Assembly: GCA_022747635.1 (NCBI GenBank)
Contig: JAKTNV010000010.1
Location: 44,114,027-44,178,026 of the forward strand
Source of the DNA: Hetaerina americana
Lineage: Eukaryota; Arthropoda; Insecta; Odonata; Calopterygidae
Direction of reading: 5' to 3'
DNA: 64,000 bases
Shown here: in pieces, positions 12,868-24,019 of the stretch
Position numbering within the stretch: the first letter of the stretch is position 1
Layout: every line of letters starts with the position of its first letter
Translations under genes and position numbers: made by a program
The notes under the pieces: generated by a model
Databases searched by the model: none
What the model was told of the DNA's origin: nothing
The model's input: the letters and a program-made list of their open reading frames with translations, nothing else

Positions 12868-12870
<3 letters not shown>
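12751..12870. repeat. Perfect 120 bp palindrome
   Basis: Bases 12751-12810 and 12811-12870 are exact reverse complements with no spacer; the centre is GACGAATTCGTC. Outside base 12870 the symmetry stops after one base. Each arm matches, with substitutions, the 3' terminal part of the repeat at 11304-11482. The structure is therefore two 5'-truncated copies joined head to head, with both tails pointing outward, the right one directly into (TA)n. As RNA or single-stranded DNA it would form a 60 bp hairpin. Confidence 0.97.

Positions 12871-12922
<52 letters not shown>
12868..12922. repeat. (TA)n microsatellite
   Basis: About 55 bases of TA repeat separating the palindrome from the PLE coding remnant. 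Confidence 0.97.
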
Positions 12923-12924
<2 letters not shown>

Positions 12925-12926
<2 letters not shown>

Positions 12927-12953
12927 CTTCGAAATAGAACGCTCTTCGGCGAC
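12925..12953 (-). other. Retroelement-end motif (hammerhead-like), copy 1
   Basis: On the minus strand this reads as a CGAAGAGCG segment, a short loop and TTTCGAAGAT, then runs into (TA)n. It matches 25 of 29 bases of 32701-32729, where the first part is CTGAAGAGCG. The layout resembles the CTGANGA-stem-GAAA core found at PLE ends. Its position at a (TA)n boundary suggests a retroelement end in reverse orientation. Ribozyme activity is not implied. Confidence 0.4.
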
Positions 12954-12961
12954 GCGGCGAC

Positions 12962-13576
12962 GTGGTCCCTAATCTTATCACCACTTTCTTCCCCGGAACA
13001 CACAAAATTAAACATCTAATCCGTGACCTCTTCCCAATTATCAATAACACTCAGTCCACATCACTTTTATTCCCACACTGTCCCTCTGTTTCGTTTAAAC
13101 GCCCGTCGAACTTGCGAGACATCTTGAAGTCCACAAATCCAGCTTCAAGCACCCCCGTCTCTCCCCCGCCCCTATCCGCACCATGCAACCGCCCACGCTG
13201 TAAATGCTGTCATCTTTTAAGACCCTCCCCCTCACTCAGTACCAACTCCCAACCACTCGCCACCTGTACCTCAAAAAATATTATATATCGCCTCTCCTGT
13301 TACTTCTGCCCTGCCTTCTACGTGGGCGAATGCACGACCGCACTTTCCCTCCGAATGAATAACCACCGATATTCCACCAAATCTCCCACCTTTCTTAATT
13401 ATCCCATCCCTACTCACACCGCTTCCCACAACCAATCTTTTGACGACTGCTTCTCCGTTTCGGTGATTGAAATCCTTCCCAAATCTGCGAGTATAATAGA
13501 GGTGAGAACCCGCGAGATGGCGCATATCTGGGTGGCCCAATCATTCAAACCGCCCGGGTTGAACCAAGCCCATTGA
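12962..13576 (+). pseudogene. Penelope-like element, RT C-terminus plus GIY-YIG endonuclease (5' truncated)
   Basis: An open frame of about 204 codons with no ATG at its start; the similarity begins without the reverse transcriptase core, and an in-frame stop at 12935 lies close to the (TA)n array. Residues 15-55 resemble the end of PLE reverse transcriptase (IKHLIRDLFPI, then SFKRPSNLRDIL). A Cys-rich linker follows at about 75-84 (CNRPRCKCC). The GIY-YIG nuclease has IIYRLSC at 107-113, YVGEC at 120-124, RMNNHR at 131-136, and RTREMAHI with the expected catalytic Glu at 185. The frame ends at TGA 13574-13576. PLEs use this nuclease to nick the target for reverse transcription. The endonuclease half is uninterrupted, so the copy may be fairly young, but without the RT it cannot move itself. 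Confidence 0.85.
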
Positions 13577-13791
13577 ATGCATCAATTGGCTGCCTACATA
13601 TCCCCCCCACCCCCTTGTTCATTTCCTATTGGTCCGTTTACCTTTCCTTCCCCCACCTCTCCCCCGCACATCCTCTCCGCTCTTCCCCGAGAACGCCATT
13701 CTGAAGACGACAGCCGTGCTGTCGAAACGTCAAATAACAAATTGTGAGTGTCCTTTCTTTGTGTCTCTATATTCTAAAAATCTACATCTGT

Positions 13792-13794
<3 letters not shown>
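13577..13794 (+). repeat. PLE 3' untranslated end
   Basis: Pyrimidine-rich sequence downstream of the GIY-YIG frame, ending in a CTGAAGA-hairpin-CGAAACGTC motif (13701-13731) and a TCCTTTCTTTGTGTCTCT segment, then directly (TA)n at 13795. The CCTTTCTTTGTG segment and the hairpin motif recur on the minus strand at 32775-32840, so both belong to the same element family. Confidence 0.7.
13701..13731 (+). ncRNA. Hammerhead-like motif at PLE end
   Basis: CTGAAGA (fits CUGANGA) is followed by CGACAGC-CGT-GCTGTCG, a perfect 7 bp hairpin, then AAACGTC. Hammerhead ribozyme motifs are established features of PLE terminal repeats. Here the base pairing runs one pair too far into the GAAA box for an ideal core, and I cannot draw a convincing stem I. 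I call it hammerhead-like, perhaps degenerate. Confidence 0.45.

Positions 13795-13832
<38 letters not shown>
13795..13832. repeat. (TA)n microsatellite
   Basis: TA repeat immediately after the PLE 3' end. Confidence 0.97.
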
Positions 13833-13835
<3 letters not shown>

Positions 13836-13867
13836 ATTGCACGGAAAAACTCACACGAGTGGCACAA

Positions 13868-14113
13868 TAATGGGCTGACACAATATAACAAAATAGAAAA
13901 GAATAGCAACATTTAAAAGAACACTCACAGGGTAAATTGTTCGAGCTTTCGGCCCTCTCAGAGGCCTTCTTCAAGTGAGACTCTTGAAAAAGGCCTCGGA
14001 GTCTCACTCTTGAAGAAGGCCTCTGAGAGGGCCGAAAGCTCAAACAATTTACCGTGTGAGTGTTCTTTTAAATTTTGCTATTCTTTTCTATTTGTGTTTT
14101 ATTGTCTCTGCCC

Positions 14114-14117
<4 letters not shown>
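13868..14117. repeat. Long inverted repeat with GGCC hairpin motifs, PLE-end-like
   Basis: The left arm (13868-13983) and right arm (13999-14117) are near-perfect reverse complements around a 15-base spacer. Within the right arm, CTTGAAGAAGGCC, then GAGAGGGCCGAAAGCTC, gives a GAAGA-hairpin-CGAAA layout like the other PLE-end motifs; the left arm carries it reversed. The outer end of the right arm runs directly into (TA)n at 14116. I infer two terminal repeats of a PLE-type element joined head to head. Confidence 0.75.

Positions 14118-14149
<32 letters not shown>
14116..14149. repeat. (TA)n microsatellite
   Basis: TA repeat between the inverted repeat and the next retroelement end. Confidence 0.97.
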
Positions 14150-14152
<3 letters not shown>

Positions 14153-14330
14153 TCATATTTATAAAAATCACACTAGTATCCAATAACCTCCATTCCCTCT
14201 CCTATATCTCTATCCTTGTAACCCATCCCCATCCTAAACCGACTTCATTTGACCTTCACTCAGAGAACCCTCCTTTGCTCAATGAAGACGATACCATCCA
14301 ATCGTGAAAATATACAAAGTGAGAGTCTTT
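14150..14330 (+). repeat. Second PLE-like 3' end fragment
   Basis: Pyrimidine-rich sequence followed at 14278-14313 by an AATGAAGACGAT, loop, ATCGTGAAAATAT arrangement: a 5 bp stem framed by TGAAGA and GAAAA. It matches the layout of 13701-13731 but with a diverged core. No coding sequence remains. Confidence 0.45.
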
Positions 14331-14402
14331 TAAATTGCGTATGTTTTAATATGTACTCGGTGATTTTGCTGCCTGAGAAGTTTCCTCTAAGAGCCTAATA
14401 TA

Positions 14403-14405
<3 letters not shown>

Positions 14406-14460
<55 letters not shown>
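14406..14460. repeat. (TA)n microsatellite
   Basis: About 55 bases of TA, running into ACATACATAT. Confidence 0.97.
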
Positions 14461-14465
<5 letters not shown>

Positions 14466-14575
14466 CATATTCATATGGATTTAGGTTTAAAAAAAAGGAT
14501 ATGAACGCACATCAAACACAGAAGGTGGAATTGAGCGGACCACTAGCGTAAAAAAAGTTTCCTTGAAAGAGAGAG
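14461..14575 (-). repeat. 3' end of the TA-tailed repeat family, reverse orientation
   Basis: Read on the minus strand it parallels 11396-11482: TTTCCTTGAA-like start, then GCGTA, TCCGC-like, TGTGTT, CATATCCTTTTT and a CCATATGAATATG end leading into (TA)n. This is the third copy in the 11-14.6 kb cluster. A short GA repeat (14568-14578) follows. Confidence 0.55.
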
Positions 14576-17500
14576 AGAGGTAAAAACAATTTGTTTAGAA
14601 ATTTCTATATATTTATAATATCCAAAACTCATCAATACTTATTGATGCTTTTCAATCTAAATGCATTGAAGTTTATCAATAAAAAGGTAAAAATGCGTTT
14701 AGGTTTACGTCATGAGTTTTCAAGACTTTATCATATTGCGACTACGCTTTTTAAGCTGGAAAAACATGAGTTTTCTCATTAGCAAATTTATTTTGAACAA
14801 TATCAATGCCCTTGAGATGAACGCGTGAGGTTAGGCAAATGCGAGAGGGGAAGATAAGACAAGAGAGAAAAGCTAGGGAAAGCCTGACGCGCGCACGAAA
14901 GAAGAATAAAGTAGGAGGTGATGAATGATACGGTTCAACTGCGTGCTCTTTTTCTCCCAAGGCCAAGGAAAAGAGAGCAATTTCGGAGTGTAAAAGCCTC
15001 ACATAAGATTTCACCTCCACATTAAAACGATAACTCCAAGTTCGTTTCACGCATGACAGTGGAGTAGCATGGCAGTGTAAGGAGCGGCTTTCACAGGCTT
15101 GGCGGACTTGTACAGGAGTTTTCCGATCCACGAATGGGAGCCGTGAGAGTGGGATACTTACGGTGCGTTACGCGACCGGTTGGATATGGCCTTAAATTTC
15201 ATCTCTTTCCTGCGCAACATTCCCTCTTTTAATCTTCCCACCATCTTTTTTAACCCTCACCACCGTAATCAAGTCCAACCTTCTTGAGATGAATATTGCC
15301 ACGGGTGTTTCGCATATCCCACAGTGATTATTACCACCGCGATGAAGTGAGGTTTGACGGAGGAGCCGGCTGGGGAACGAAAAAAAGCCATAATCTCAGT
15401 GCTCAAACGAGAATTCTTTTAATTAAACGCACAGAGAGACTTTTTTTTATCCCAGTTATCTTGGCAGCTTTCCCCATATTGCCAGTGACATACTCCGCAA
15501 AATGCAAAGCTTAATGCAGCGGAGAGAAATTCGGAGAAGAAAAATTAGGAGGAGGAGGGATCAGGACAAGCCAATCTCCTCTCTCCCTTACCAGCCTCTA
15601 ATTTCGCCCGTCGATTTTCGGCCGCCGGCGACATAAGAGAAAAATAAATCCGAACCTCAATCCCTGCACGCAAACGGCATGAGGCACGTGAGAGTCTTTT
15701 TTCCTTTATTGGGTCAGGAGTGGCCGCGAGGAAGTTTTCCGTCGAGAGTGACATCACTACGACCACGAAACAACGTCCCTTTTTCGAGCCACTGCAAAAT
15801 GACAATTTGACTCGACAGTTGAGCGGCAGGCGGTCATCATCGAAATCCATTTTTTATCCGCATCCGGAAAAATAAAATTTTACAATTCCGTACCGCGGCT
15901 TGGAATTTCTGTTGCTGTGTTTTCGGAAACGGGCTAACTCCCACCCGTTTGCCTTAACGAACGCAGCGGAGGAGGGAACAAGTTTTCATTGGAGTACGGG
16001 AATTTTAGTTGGATGGTCTATAAACATCACTAGGGTCAGTGACATGTGTATTGAATCATCGTCGTGAATACTATGCCGATAAAAGATTGGGTGCCGGAGA
16101 AACTAGTCGGTAACGGAACAAAAATAATTATCCGCGAGCATGGACATAACACGCACCACATCATCCTAAGCTAATCTCGTACTTTCTGGTCTTGTATTTA
16201 GGGAACTTCTGCCTCTCGATTATTTTTTATTGGGGTTTATTTTCATAGCTCTATTAGCAAAACTAATAAAGCGGAGAAATATAAAGGGCAAATGATAATT
16301 TCGTAGAGAAAAATAGAATTCTAGAAGTCCAATGTCTAGGATTTGTCATTAGTCTACCTAATAATTGCTTAAATTAGTACGGATTATTTTAATCACAAAT
16401 TCATTTATTAACCTTTAGAATAACTGCAATTATTAATGAGCTCATCGACACCAACGGAAAAGACAAAATAAAAATTTCATTTATATGCATAGACGTAAGA
16501 TATTTACAGAATACATTTTAGACAATAGAAATGTATTATTAGTATCCGCATAGCTTCATCTATCTAAAGATGGTGGAAAGATTTTAATGGTGTTTTATAG
16601 ATTACACCGAAATAGGCCTAAAGTATTCATTTAGTCTACTTCATTGTTAATATTTTCCGTCCATCAAAATAGGCGATGTATATAACAAAATAAGTTCAAT
16701 TATTGTTATGAAATATGTTATTGCACATCAACCGCTCGATATTCGAGAAATTCTTCGAAATTTGCATTCTTAACATAAGATTAACTATTTAGATTGAATT
16801 ATTTTCCATAGGAATACATTAACTGAAACTTGGATTAATTATTTCATCCCCTAAGATTATGGAACTGGTTTTTAAATAAAATAAACTCATTAGCATTTTA
16901 GGTTCTCATTTTATGCAAACAATATAAACATAAAGCAATCATAATAGTATACAAAAGTAATTTTTTCGTGTGGCACTGAAGAATGAGCAATTAAGATTAG
17001 TCAAGTCTGTTAAAGAACTGAATTCAAATGATGTTGTCGGGCAAAGTAAAATTTCGGTTAAATTTGAAGATTTTGCTGACTGAGAGAATAGATGAGGTTC
17101 TTATCCTAAAATTAAACGAGCCATTTTTTTTATTTCTGCTATATTATTGATGAATCAGTCCAAAAAAACATTCTCTGCAATCTAAATGTCTTTGTGAAAA
17201 ATTGAAAGCAATGAATCGCAGCAAATTTTAAGTTTATGTTGGCATATGGGCAATTAAGGACTGGATTCCAATTATGATTATTGCGATTGCATTCCGGATC
17301 TTTCTCTTCTTATTACTTTATCCAAAAACTATATCCATGTTTCCGAGTTATTCATTGCGCAATAATCAGACGGATGCACATATAAGTTCGATGTTTTCAG
17401 TCCACAAAAATAGAAATTTCTTTTTGAAAAATCTTTCTTTGTTTCAGTCACTTTTGATTTAGAACGCATTAAATAAACAAATGCAAAGCCATGTCGAATC

Positions 17501-20500
17501 GCCAAAGGGCCTGACATTTAATGTTTCAGACTCCAATGATTCATTATTTAAAATGTCCACTAGTAGAATATTTACGAAAAATCCAAAATTTTAATATATT
17601 ATTTGACCAGGAAGTTTATTTTTAACGCTTTACTAAAAAATTACAACAGCTAAAAATCTTGCGCAATTATGGATTGCAAAAAGATACGCGGAACAATAAC
17701 CGTTAGTTCCTCATTAATCCCCTATAGGCCATTTCAAATCATTTTAAACAGCTTTAACTTCGTTGAATAATAAGATAAATAATAACGTTGTTCGTTGATA
17801 AATATGATAAATCACATGAAATTCAATGGAGTAATAACTGCATGAATGAACTATTTTTTAAGCTTTCCCAAAAAATGTTATTCCTGAAAATATCGAAAAG
17901 AAATATTGAGAAATATTTTTTTAGGTACACTTTATTCATCAAAATAGCGACTGCAGACATGTAAATATTCATTCTCTTACGCTCATTTAAGCACAAAAAC
18001 GAGTTACATTATGTAAACATTAAATTATATTTCCAGCATCAATTAACTCATAATCCCTTACATTATCCTTAGGCGGTCAGCCTAAAGCTCCTGGGCAACC
18101 CCTGGGTCAGTATGTTTGCCCAGATGTTTCGAATTTTGATTAAATGACCTCAGTCATCCGCGGTAGAATTCCTCCTCGGGCGATTCAATCGTCGAATGCA
18201 TTGAAGACTAAGTAGGCCGTTTCTTTATTTGCAGCCCCTCGACGCACAAAAGAGAGCACACGTTTCTAAAGGCCGCGGTCTCTACCGGAATGTTTATTTT
18301 TACGATCTATACCCCCAACCCTCACCAGCGTGAATCGATGTCCAAAATCCCTTAGGCTTTGATCCATTGACTTAAAAGTCTCTTTACCGCGGCGAAATCA
18401 CTCTACATTCCACTTTTTTTTCAACCTCCTTCTAGAAGAGGTGGATCGATGTTTCAAGATTCCCGCCTCAGAATTGTTTGAACTGGACGTTCAAGACTTC
18501 TTTCGAGATGGTGGCCATAGTAGCGGATCCCAGTTTGCCGAGCAGGGATGATGTTGAAGGATTTGTTTGCTGGATGCAGTCAACCTTCCCTCCCTCTCTC
18601 CAAAACGCCATCTCATCCAACTTCGGCCTTTGTTTCATGAGTTACCGCAGTGTTACATCCTTCCTATTCCCCTTCCCCTTACCGTCCTATTTTCCCCGTA
18701 GCCCTGTTATCCCCTTGATTACAAGGGTCTTCTACTTTTCTGCGTCTGCGTAAATTTTAGTTAATCAAATTTCCACTCGAGTTGCACTGTCTTTTTTGAG
18801 CATATAATATGCACAAGTAAAATTTTGAATAATTTTGGGCATTAATTTATTTTCTTGGGTAGCAGCCATTAGATAAAATAGCAGATATAATTTAGTAAGT
18901 AATAATTTTCAGTCGGTGTTCAGCTATTTCCAATAGAATGCGATGAACATCAAGTAACTCAGGGAAAATATTTTGTCGCTGCTAATGAAATTAGAAGAGA
19001 CATTTAACTGCCTTTTCACCACCATTCCTCGCTAATATCCAGTTCCCTGATTAAGAATACGTTTATTGTTCATTTTATGGTGATGTTGAAAAATAAACTG
19101 GGGAATATTCTACAGAATTGCATTAAATATGATAATACCGTTCCTCCAAAATCCCATACTCAAGTTCCTAGGCGATTTAATTGCACCTTCATCTTGCCTT
19201 GCGAGTCTCCTTTGGCAAGTACGGCTGAGATTTTAGACCATCAACCAGTCATTTGGGAAAATTTACGTTTGAAAAATGACGTTTAAGAGGTAATAAGGTA
19301 ATATTTAATATTCCAATTGGCAGTCCTCATTACTTTATATTCGCGATCATGAATAGCGCACGAAAAAGAGGTTTCTTCATATGCGTAGGTTTGAGTACCT
19401 CCCATAACTTGAGCCTGTAATTTCACCAGTCGATATGATTTAAAGATAAAATTATCTCTTCGAGGTAAGAAGTCAAATCGTATTCTTCATATTTTCTAGC
19501 ATTTTAAGTCTTTCGAGCATTCTTTAGCTAAAATTTGGCTCCTATTTCAGCTCTCATAACATTCGCTATTTCCTATACTTTTTTGGTTCAAAAAAGTTTT
19601 AACGAAACGATGAGGATTGTGCTGCATTAAATCAATAATTAAATATCTCTGACCTAGGTCTTAAGTGTTCGAACAGGATTAAATATTATTATATCTAATT
19701 ATTCTTGACAATATGAAAAACATCTCTCCTTTAACTCGGGTTAACAACAAAAATTTTTATTACAATGTTTCTTCACTTCTCGCTTTATTGACGTTTTTTA
19801 GGGCAATCGCACCAAAATTCTCAGATACTCAGGCCTCAGGCCATATCAATATCTTAATGATGCTCAGGTTTTTCACTTGAATCACTAAGCTTACATCAAT
19901 CACAATAAAGACACAAGAGGAAAGGGAATTCTTTCATCTGAACATTAACGCGTCTTTTTTAGATTTCCCGAGAAACAACTCGCGACATCAAATTATTAAT
20001 TTTCTAAGAAGTTTGAAAGAACCGTACAATACTCTTTATTGTTAAGTCTTGCTAAATGTTCGTAACGTTGGCGAAACATCCACTTCCAATGATTTGTTTC
20101 ATAATTAAAATTATTGATATGATTATGGATCAAGAGGGAACTGATCGTTCTCTCTTGTGGAGCATCGAATTCTAAATTCACACAATTGGAACTATGGTAT
20201 TTTTATGTCCAGAATGGAATAAATTTTTACATTTTTTAAATCCTAGAATACTTCGTGTATATTGTTTTTTTCCTCCCCTTCAGAAATACTATTAAAAAAC
20301 AAAATTGGTATGTTCACCACGTCTGATGAAATCAAATTAAATTCTTAAGGAATTCGCTATTTTTCGACAAATTTGCTCTTCTACGATTTTCGACTTCATA
20401 CATTTTCAATTTTCGCCGATAACACATAATGAACCATAAAAACGGAGCCTAAGGGTTTACTGGGAAATTTCTAAACCAAATCCATTTAAAAATGAGCGAT

Positions 20501-20689
20501 GATAATATTTGTGAAAAATAATTCATAAATATCAAAGAATTTTCTAATTTGGTGTTGAGCAATCAAACATTAGGGATACATCAGGGATAAGTATTTTGGA
20601 TCAACCGATCAATGTAGTAAGTTCAAAAGAAGGATTTCGTTAGGCAAAGAAGCTTTCAAAAGAAGGAGGGAATTCGTGACAGGGTGGTT
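14576..20689. other. Intron-like AT-rich DNA, nothing recognised
   Basis: Includes a moderately GC-richer block at about 14880-16000 with short open frames that resemble no known protein. No transposon termini or RNA genes were seen. Confidence 0.5.
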
Positions 20690-21110
20690 TTATTGGCATG
20701 TTAAGAAAAAGTTCGTTAAAACGTTGACATGGAGCATTTTTTTGTTCGGGGTGATAGGTCTAGATCATAGGCTTTTGAAATTTGGCTGTTGAGAAAGGTG
20801 GAAAAGTTATAATGGACGGATAGGAGGGAAATACAAAAGGCATAGTGTTTGGAATGGGAGGAGAGAGGGGATTGTTGGGATAAATCCAAGGACATTTAGG
20901 TACAGAACGTTTTGATTAAAGATGAGATGTTGAAAACTGTGATGGAGGGAGGAACATCGAGCAAGCAAGGAAGGGGTGGGAATAGGATAGACAGATTAAA
21001 TGGAATAAAGGGAGAAAGGAATTATGTGGAACCTAAGAAGGGTTTTTCAAATTGAGGGGTGTCAGGTCGTGTCTAGCGTAGGCTAAGAAATGTTTCTTTT
21101 TGCCGTTGCA
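20690..21110 (+). pseudogene. LINE C-terminal fragment (RTE-like), decayed
   Basis: Frames shift within the fragment, but the family chain is visible: KKKFVKTLTWSIFLFG (about 20707-20754), LLRKVEKL, WTDR near 20812, CWDKSKDI, MLKTVMEGG (about 20928-20954), GRGGNRIDRLNGIK, then NYVEPKK. These match the C-terminal part of RTE-like LINE proteins (KFVKTLIWSVVLYG, LLKTVMEG, RGR-R, LDDL). It is the same family as 1940-2430 and 38100-39850. The 5' truncation is typical for LINE insertions. Confidence 0.72.
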
Positions 21111-23775
21111 TTGTCTGTGTCCATCCAAAACACCAATTTTTTACGGGAGAATATTAATTTTTTTTAAATGAAAAAATATCATTTTGCAGAGTGAGTGAAT
21201 TTTTTTTCTCCGGCACCACGAATACCAAAACATTTTCTCACGGGTGCCTATTAAAAATTATGCCTGTTCTCAAGAGATCTCGGTGGTCAAATATTTGGCC
21301 GGGAGCGTGATGCGGTTGTCTCTCTCCGTCACATTGCATGAATGTAAAAAAAAGACTCATGTTTAGTGTGAAATGTAAAAAGGTTGGAAAGGGCGGTACT
21401 CTATAGGATTCTGCCTGGCTTTTCAGGAAATTTGTCCACATTATCCTCGCTGTTCACCGACAAAATCGTTTCGATTCCATCAATTTCTCACCTTAAATTC
21501 CATTCCTCCATAACCACTCTATGGGGACTATGTCGTTCAACAGTCGCTGAAATATACCACCCGAAAATCAGAACGAGGCGCTGCTTGAAGTCCAAGCATA
21601 GCTTCCACTCCTCAAGCGCCAGCGTATAAGTGGGAAGCAGGTTCGATTTGGAGAAGCCGGTGGGGAATTGCAGGAAGCGTAGGATCACCCCTCTCACCCG
21701 AAGTGACCATTTCGCCCTCAGATCCTTCCACGAAATTCAACGTAGGCCACAATATTAATGCAACACAATAATCTCTCCCGGAATGGGACCTAACTCGGAA
21801 TTTCCGATTGGATATTGAACGTGAATCAACAGAGAAGTGGAGGTAAATAAAGGGAGGCATTATTAAATGCGCGTAAAAGAACGGACAGTATTTCCAAATC
21901 ACAAAATTCAAATACAGATCCAAATTCAGAGAGAGAAGTCGGGAGGTGTAATTTGTCTTCCTGTAATACGCATAAAAAATTTTCACCGTGCCATTTTATG
22001 CTTATGTGCCATGCTCCGCTGGCATCCGTTTTAATTTCTCAATCAAATTATAAAAATGAATTAATCTTTACCTTTGGTATGAAGGATAAATATCGTATAA
22101 AAAATTGCATCACATTGGAAAGATCACAAGGGTTGATGCAATATGTTGTTCGTGTACTATTTTTTGTCTGAATTATGATAAATTTTAAAGCAAGAGCAAC
22201 TTGTAATTCAAATTTCCTTTGGGGTGATATAGTTATACGTGTTATCTTCTCGTAATTGCATTATGGGTCAAACATTTTTTAAGTATTTTTGGTGGCCATT
22301 TGTTTTCGCTAATGAAGTAGGTACTCGACATGAGGCTCGAAATTATGATTCACGGGGCTACCGGTAGCTATTTTATGCTGTGCCAATTATCAGTGAAAGT
22401 AATCACTCCAATTCCGAGACAATTCTAGAAGATGACATCGGAAAGAGAAACATAAACCAAAGATGTGCAGAAAAGGGACCTGGAAAGGCTAAAAATGACG
22501 GACGTGTCGACTTCCGTCCGAGTGAATCTGTCAAGAGGGAATAATACATGGGTAGGAGCCAATCCGAGTTGAAATCGAAGGGAGTTTCGACACCACGTAG
22601 GGAAAATATAGTTTCCTTTGTGCCACTTTGGGCGAAGAGGGGAGTGCGAGGGTGTCAAAAACATGAACATGAAAGGAATAACATACACAGACATCGCTTG
22701 GAGTTATTCAGTCTCATTGATAGTGAAGATAAACGAGTCGATATTTTGAATATTGTTTTCGTTTATAGCACACGATACGCAATGTCAAAAACATCCAATA
22801 TCTGCAGCTGATTAATGTGAAATACTCCCCTTACTAAGATATTTCGCAACGAGACTAGCCCTTACTCGTATTTGCAGTTCGTGAATATTTTTGTGTCGAA
22901 TTGAAGGGGAAAGAAAAACAAAAATCTCTGTTTTTTTTAAATTAAGCCTATTACGAAAAATAAATCGCCTTAGCTAGCTCGTCAAACCTATAAAAGCGTA
23001 AGAAATAAATAATAAGCTCCATACGTGCGGAGAAAATTTCCGGAGCGTGGGTTGACTCACGATGCAGAGTCTCAGAACGTCGTCTCCGCCGGTTCTTTCC
23101 CTTTGAACTTTAACCTCCTTTAAGTTAGAGAGGAGGGAATTCATTTTTTTTGGATACCGGTATCGGAAATGCGAAATTTTCCTCGAGCTCCGTCGCCACA
23201 GTCCTGCTCCGAGATTGCCATTGCACGAACTATGCAGCGAGAAACAAGAACTCACCAAATTAAACTGCGAAGGAGGCGACGAGGGAGGGAGGTGGTTTAG
23301 GGTGGTTGACTCTCGTCACTCTTATTTGGCTTGCGAAGGCGTGAAAGGGAAACGGTATTACCTCTTGAGTCCACCGATGTCCAAACGTGTTGAAGGGGTC
23401 TCAATGTTCAAAATTATCCCGCTGAAAATACGAATCAAAACCGAATCATTGAAGTGCTGCTCGATAACATTTGCTTTATACTCGTAACACGGACTTCCAA
23501 TCTCCCAGCATCTCGAGGGAATCGTTATCATTCATGTGCAAGTATTTCCCGTTTTTTTGATAATTTACAAAAAACCACACACCAAGAGATGTGACATTAG
23601 TTTAATTAGAGTGGCAGCAGGTGGATTTTCAAAGGAATCCCATCACCTGAGGTCATTTTTCCTAAAATAAATTTTTTGTCTACCCCAAGAAAAGTCAATT
23701 TACAAGGAAAAATGGAGTTCATGCATAATACGGAATTTGAACTCACGGCCATAGCCATGAAAATCTGTCATAACA
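21111..23775. other. AT-rich stretch, nothing recognised
   Basis: Short open frames only. No homology recognised. Confidence 0.5.
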
Positions 23776-24019
23776 TACTCCATAGGCTTACTCTGGTAAG
23801 CGCTTTGTTGGAGATTTACTCACGGTAGTTGTAGTAGTAACCTTAATATCTACAAATATACGTCGCTAAAATTAGAACACGACCATAATCACCAAAAGCC
23901 GTTAAAGTGTACTCCATAGGCTTACTCTGATAAGCGTTGCGTTAGTGATGCACTCACGGTAGTTGTAGTAGTAACCCTGATGTCAAGTAAATATATACGT
24001 GCGTCGCTAAAATTAGAAC
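23776..24019. repeat. Tandem duplication, two units of about 105 bp
   Basis: Unit 1 is 23776-23878 and unit 2 is 23910-24019, separated by 31 bases. Both start TACTCCATAGGCTTACTCTG, share an ACTCACGGTAGTTGTAGTAG core, and end CGTCGCTAAAATTAGAAC, with scattered substitutions and small indels between. On the minus strand just upstream of unit 1 (23735-23750) there is a box B-like GAGTTCAAATTCC, so the units could be part of a tRNA-derived repeat. Confidence 0.85.
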
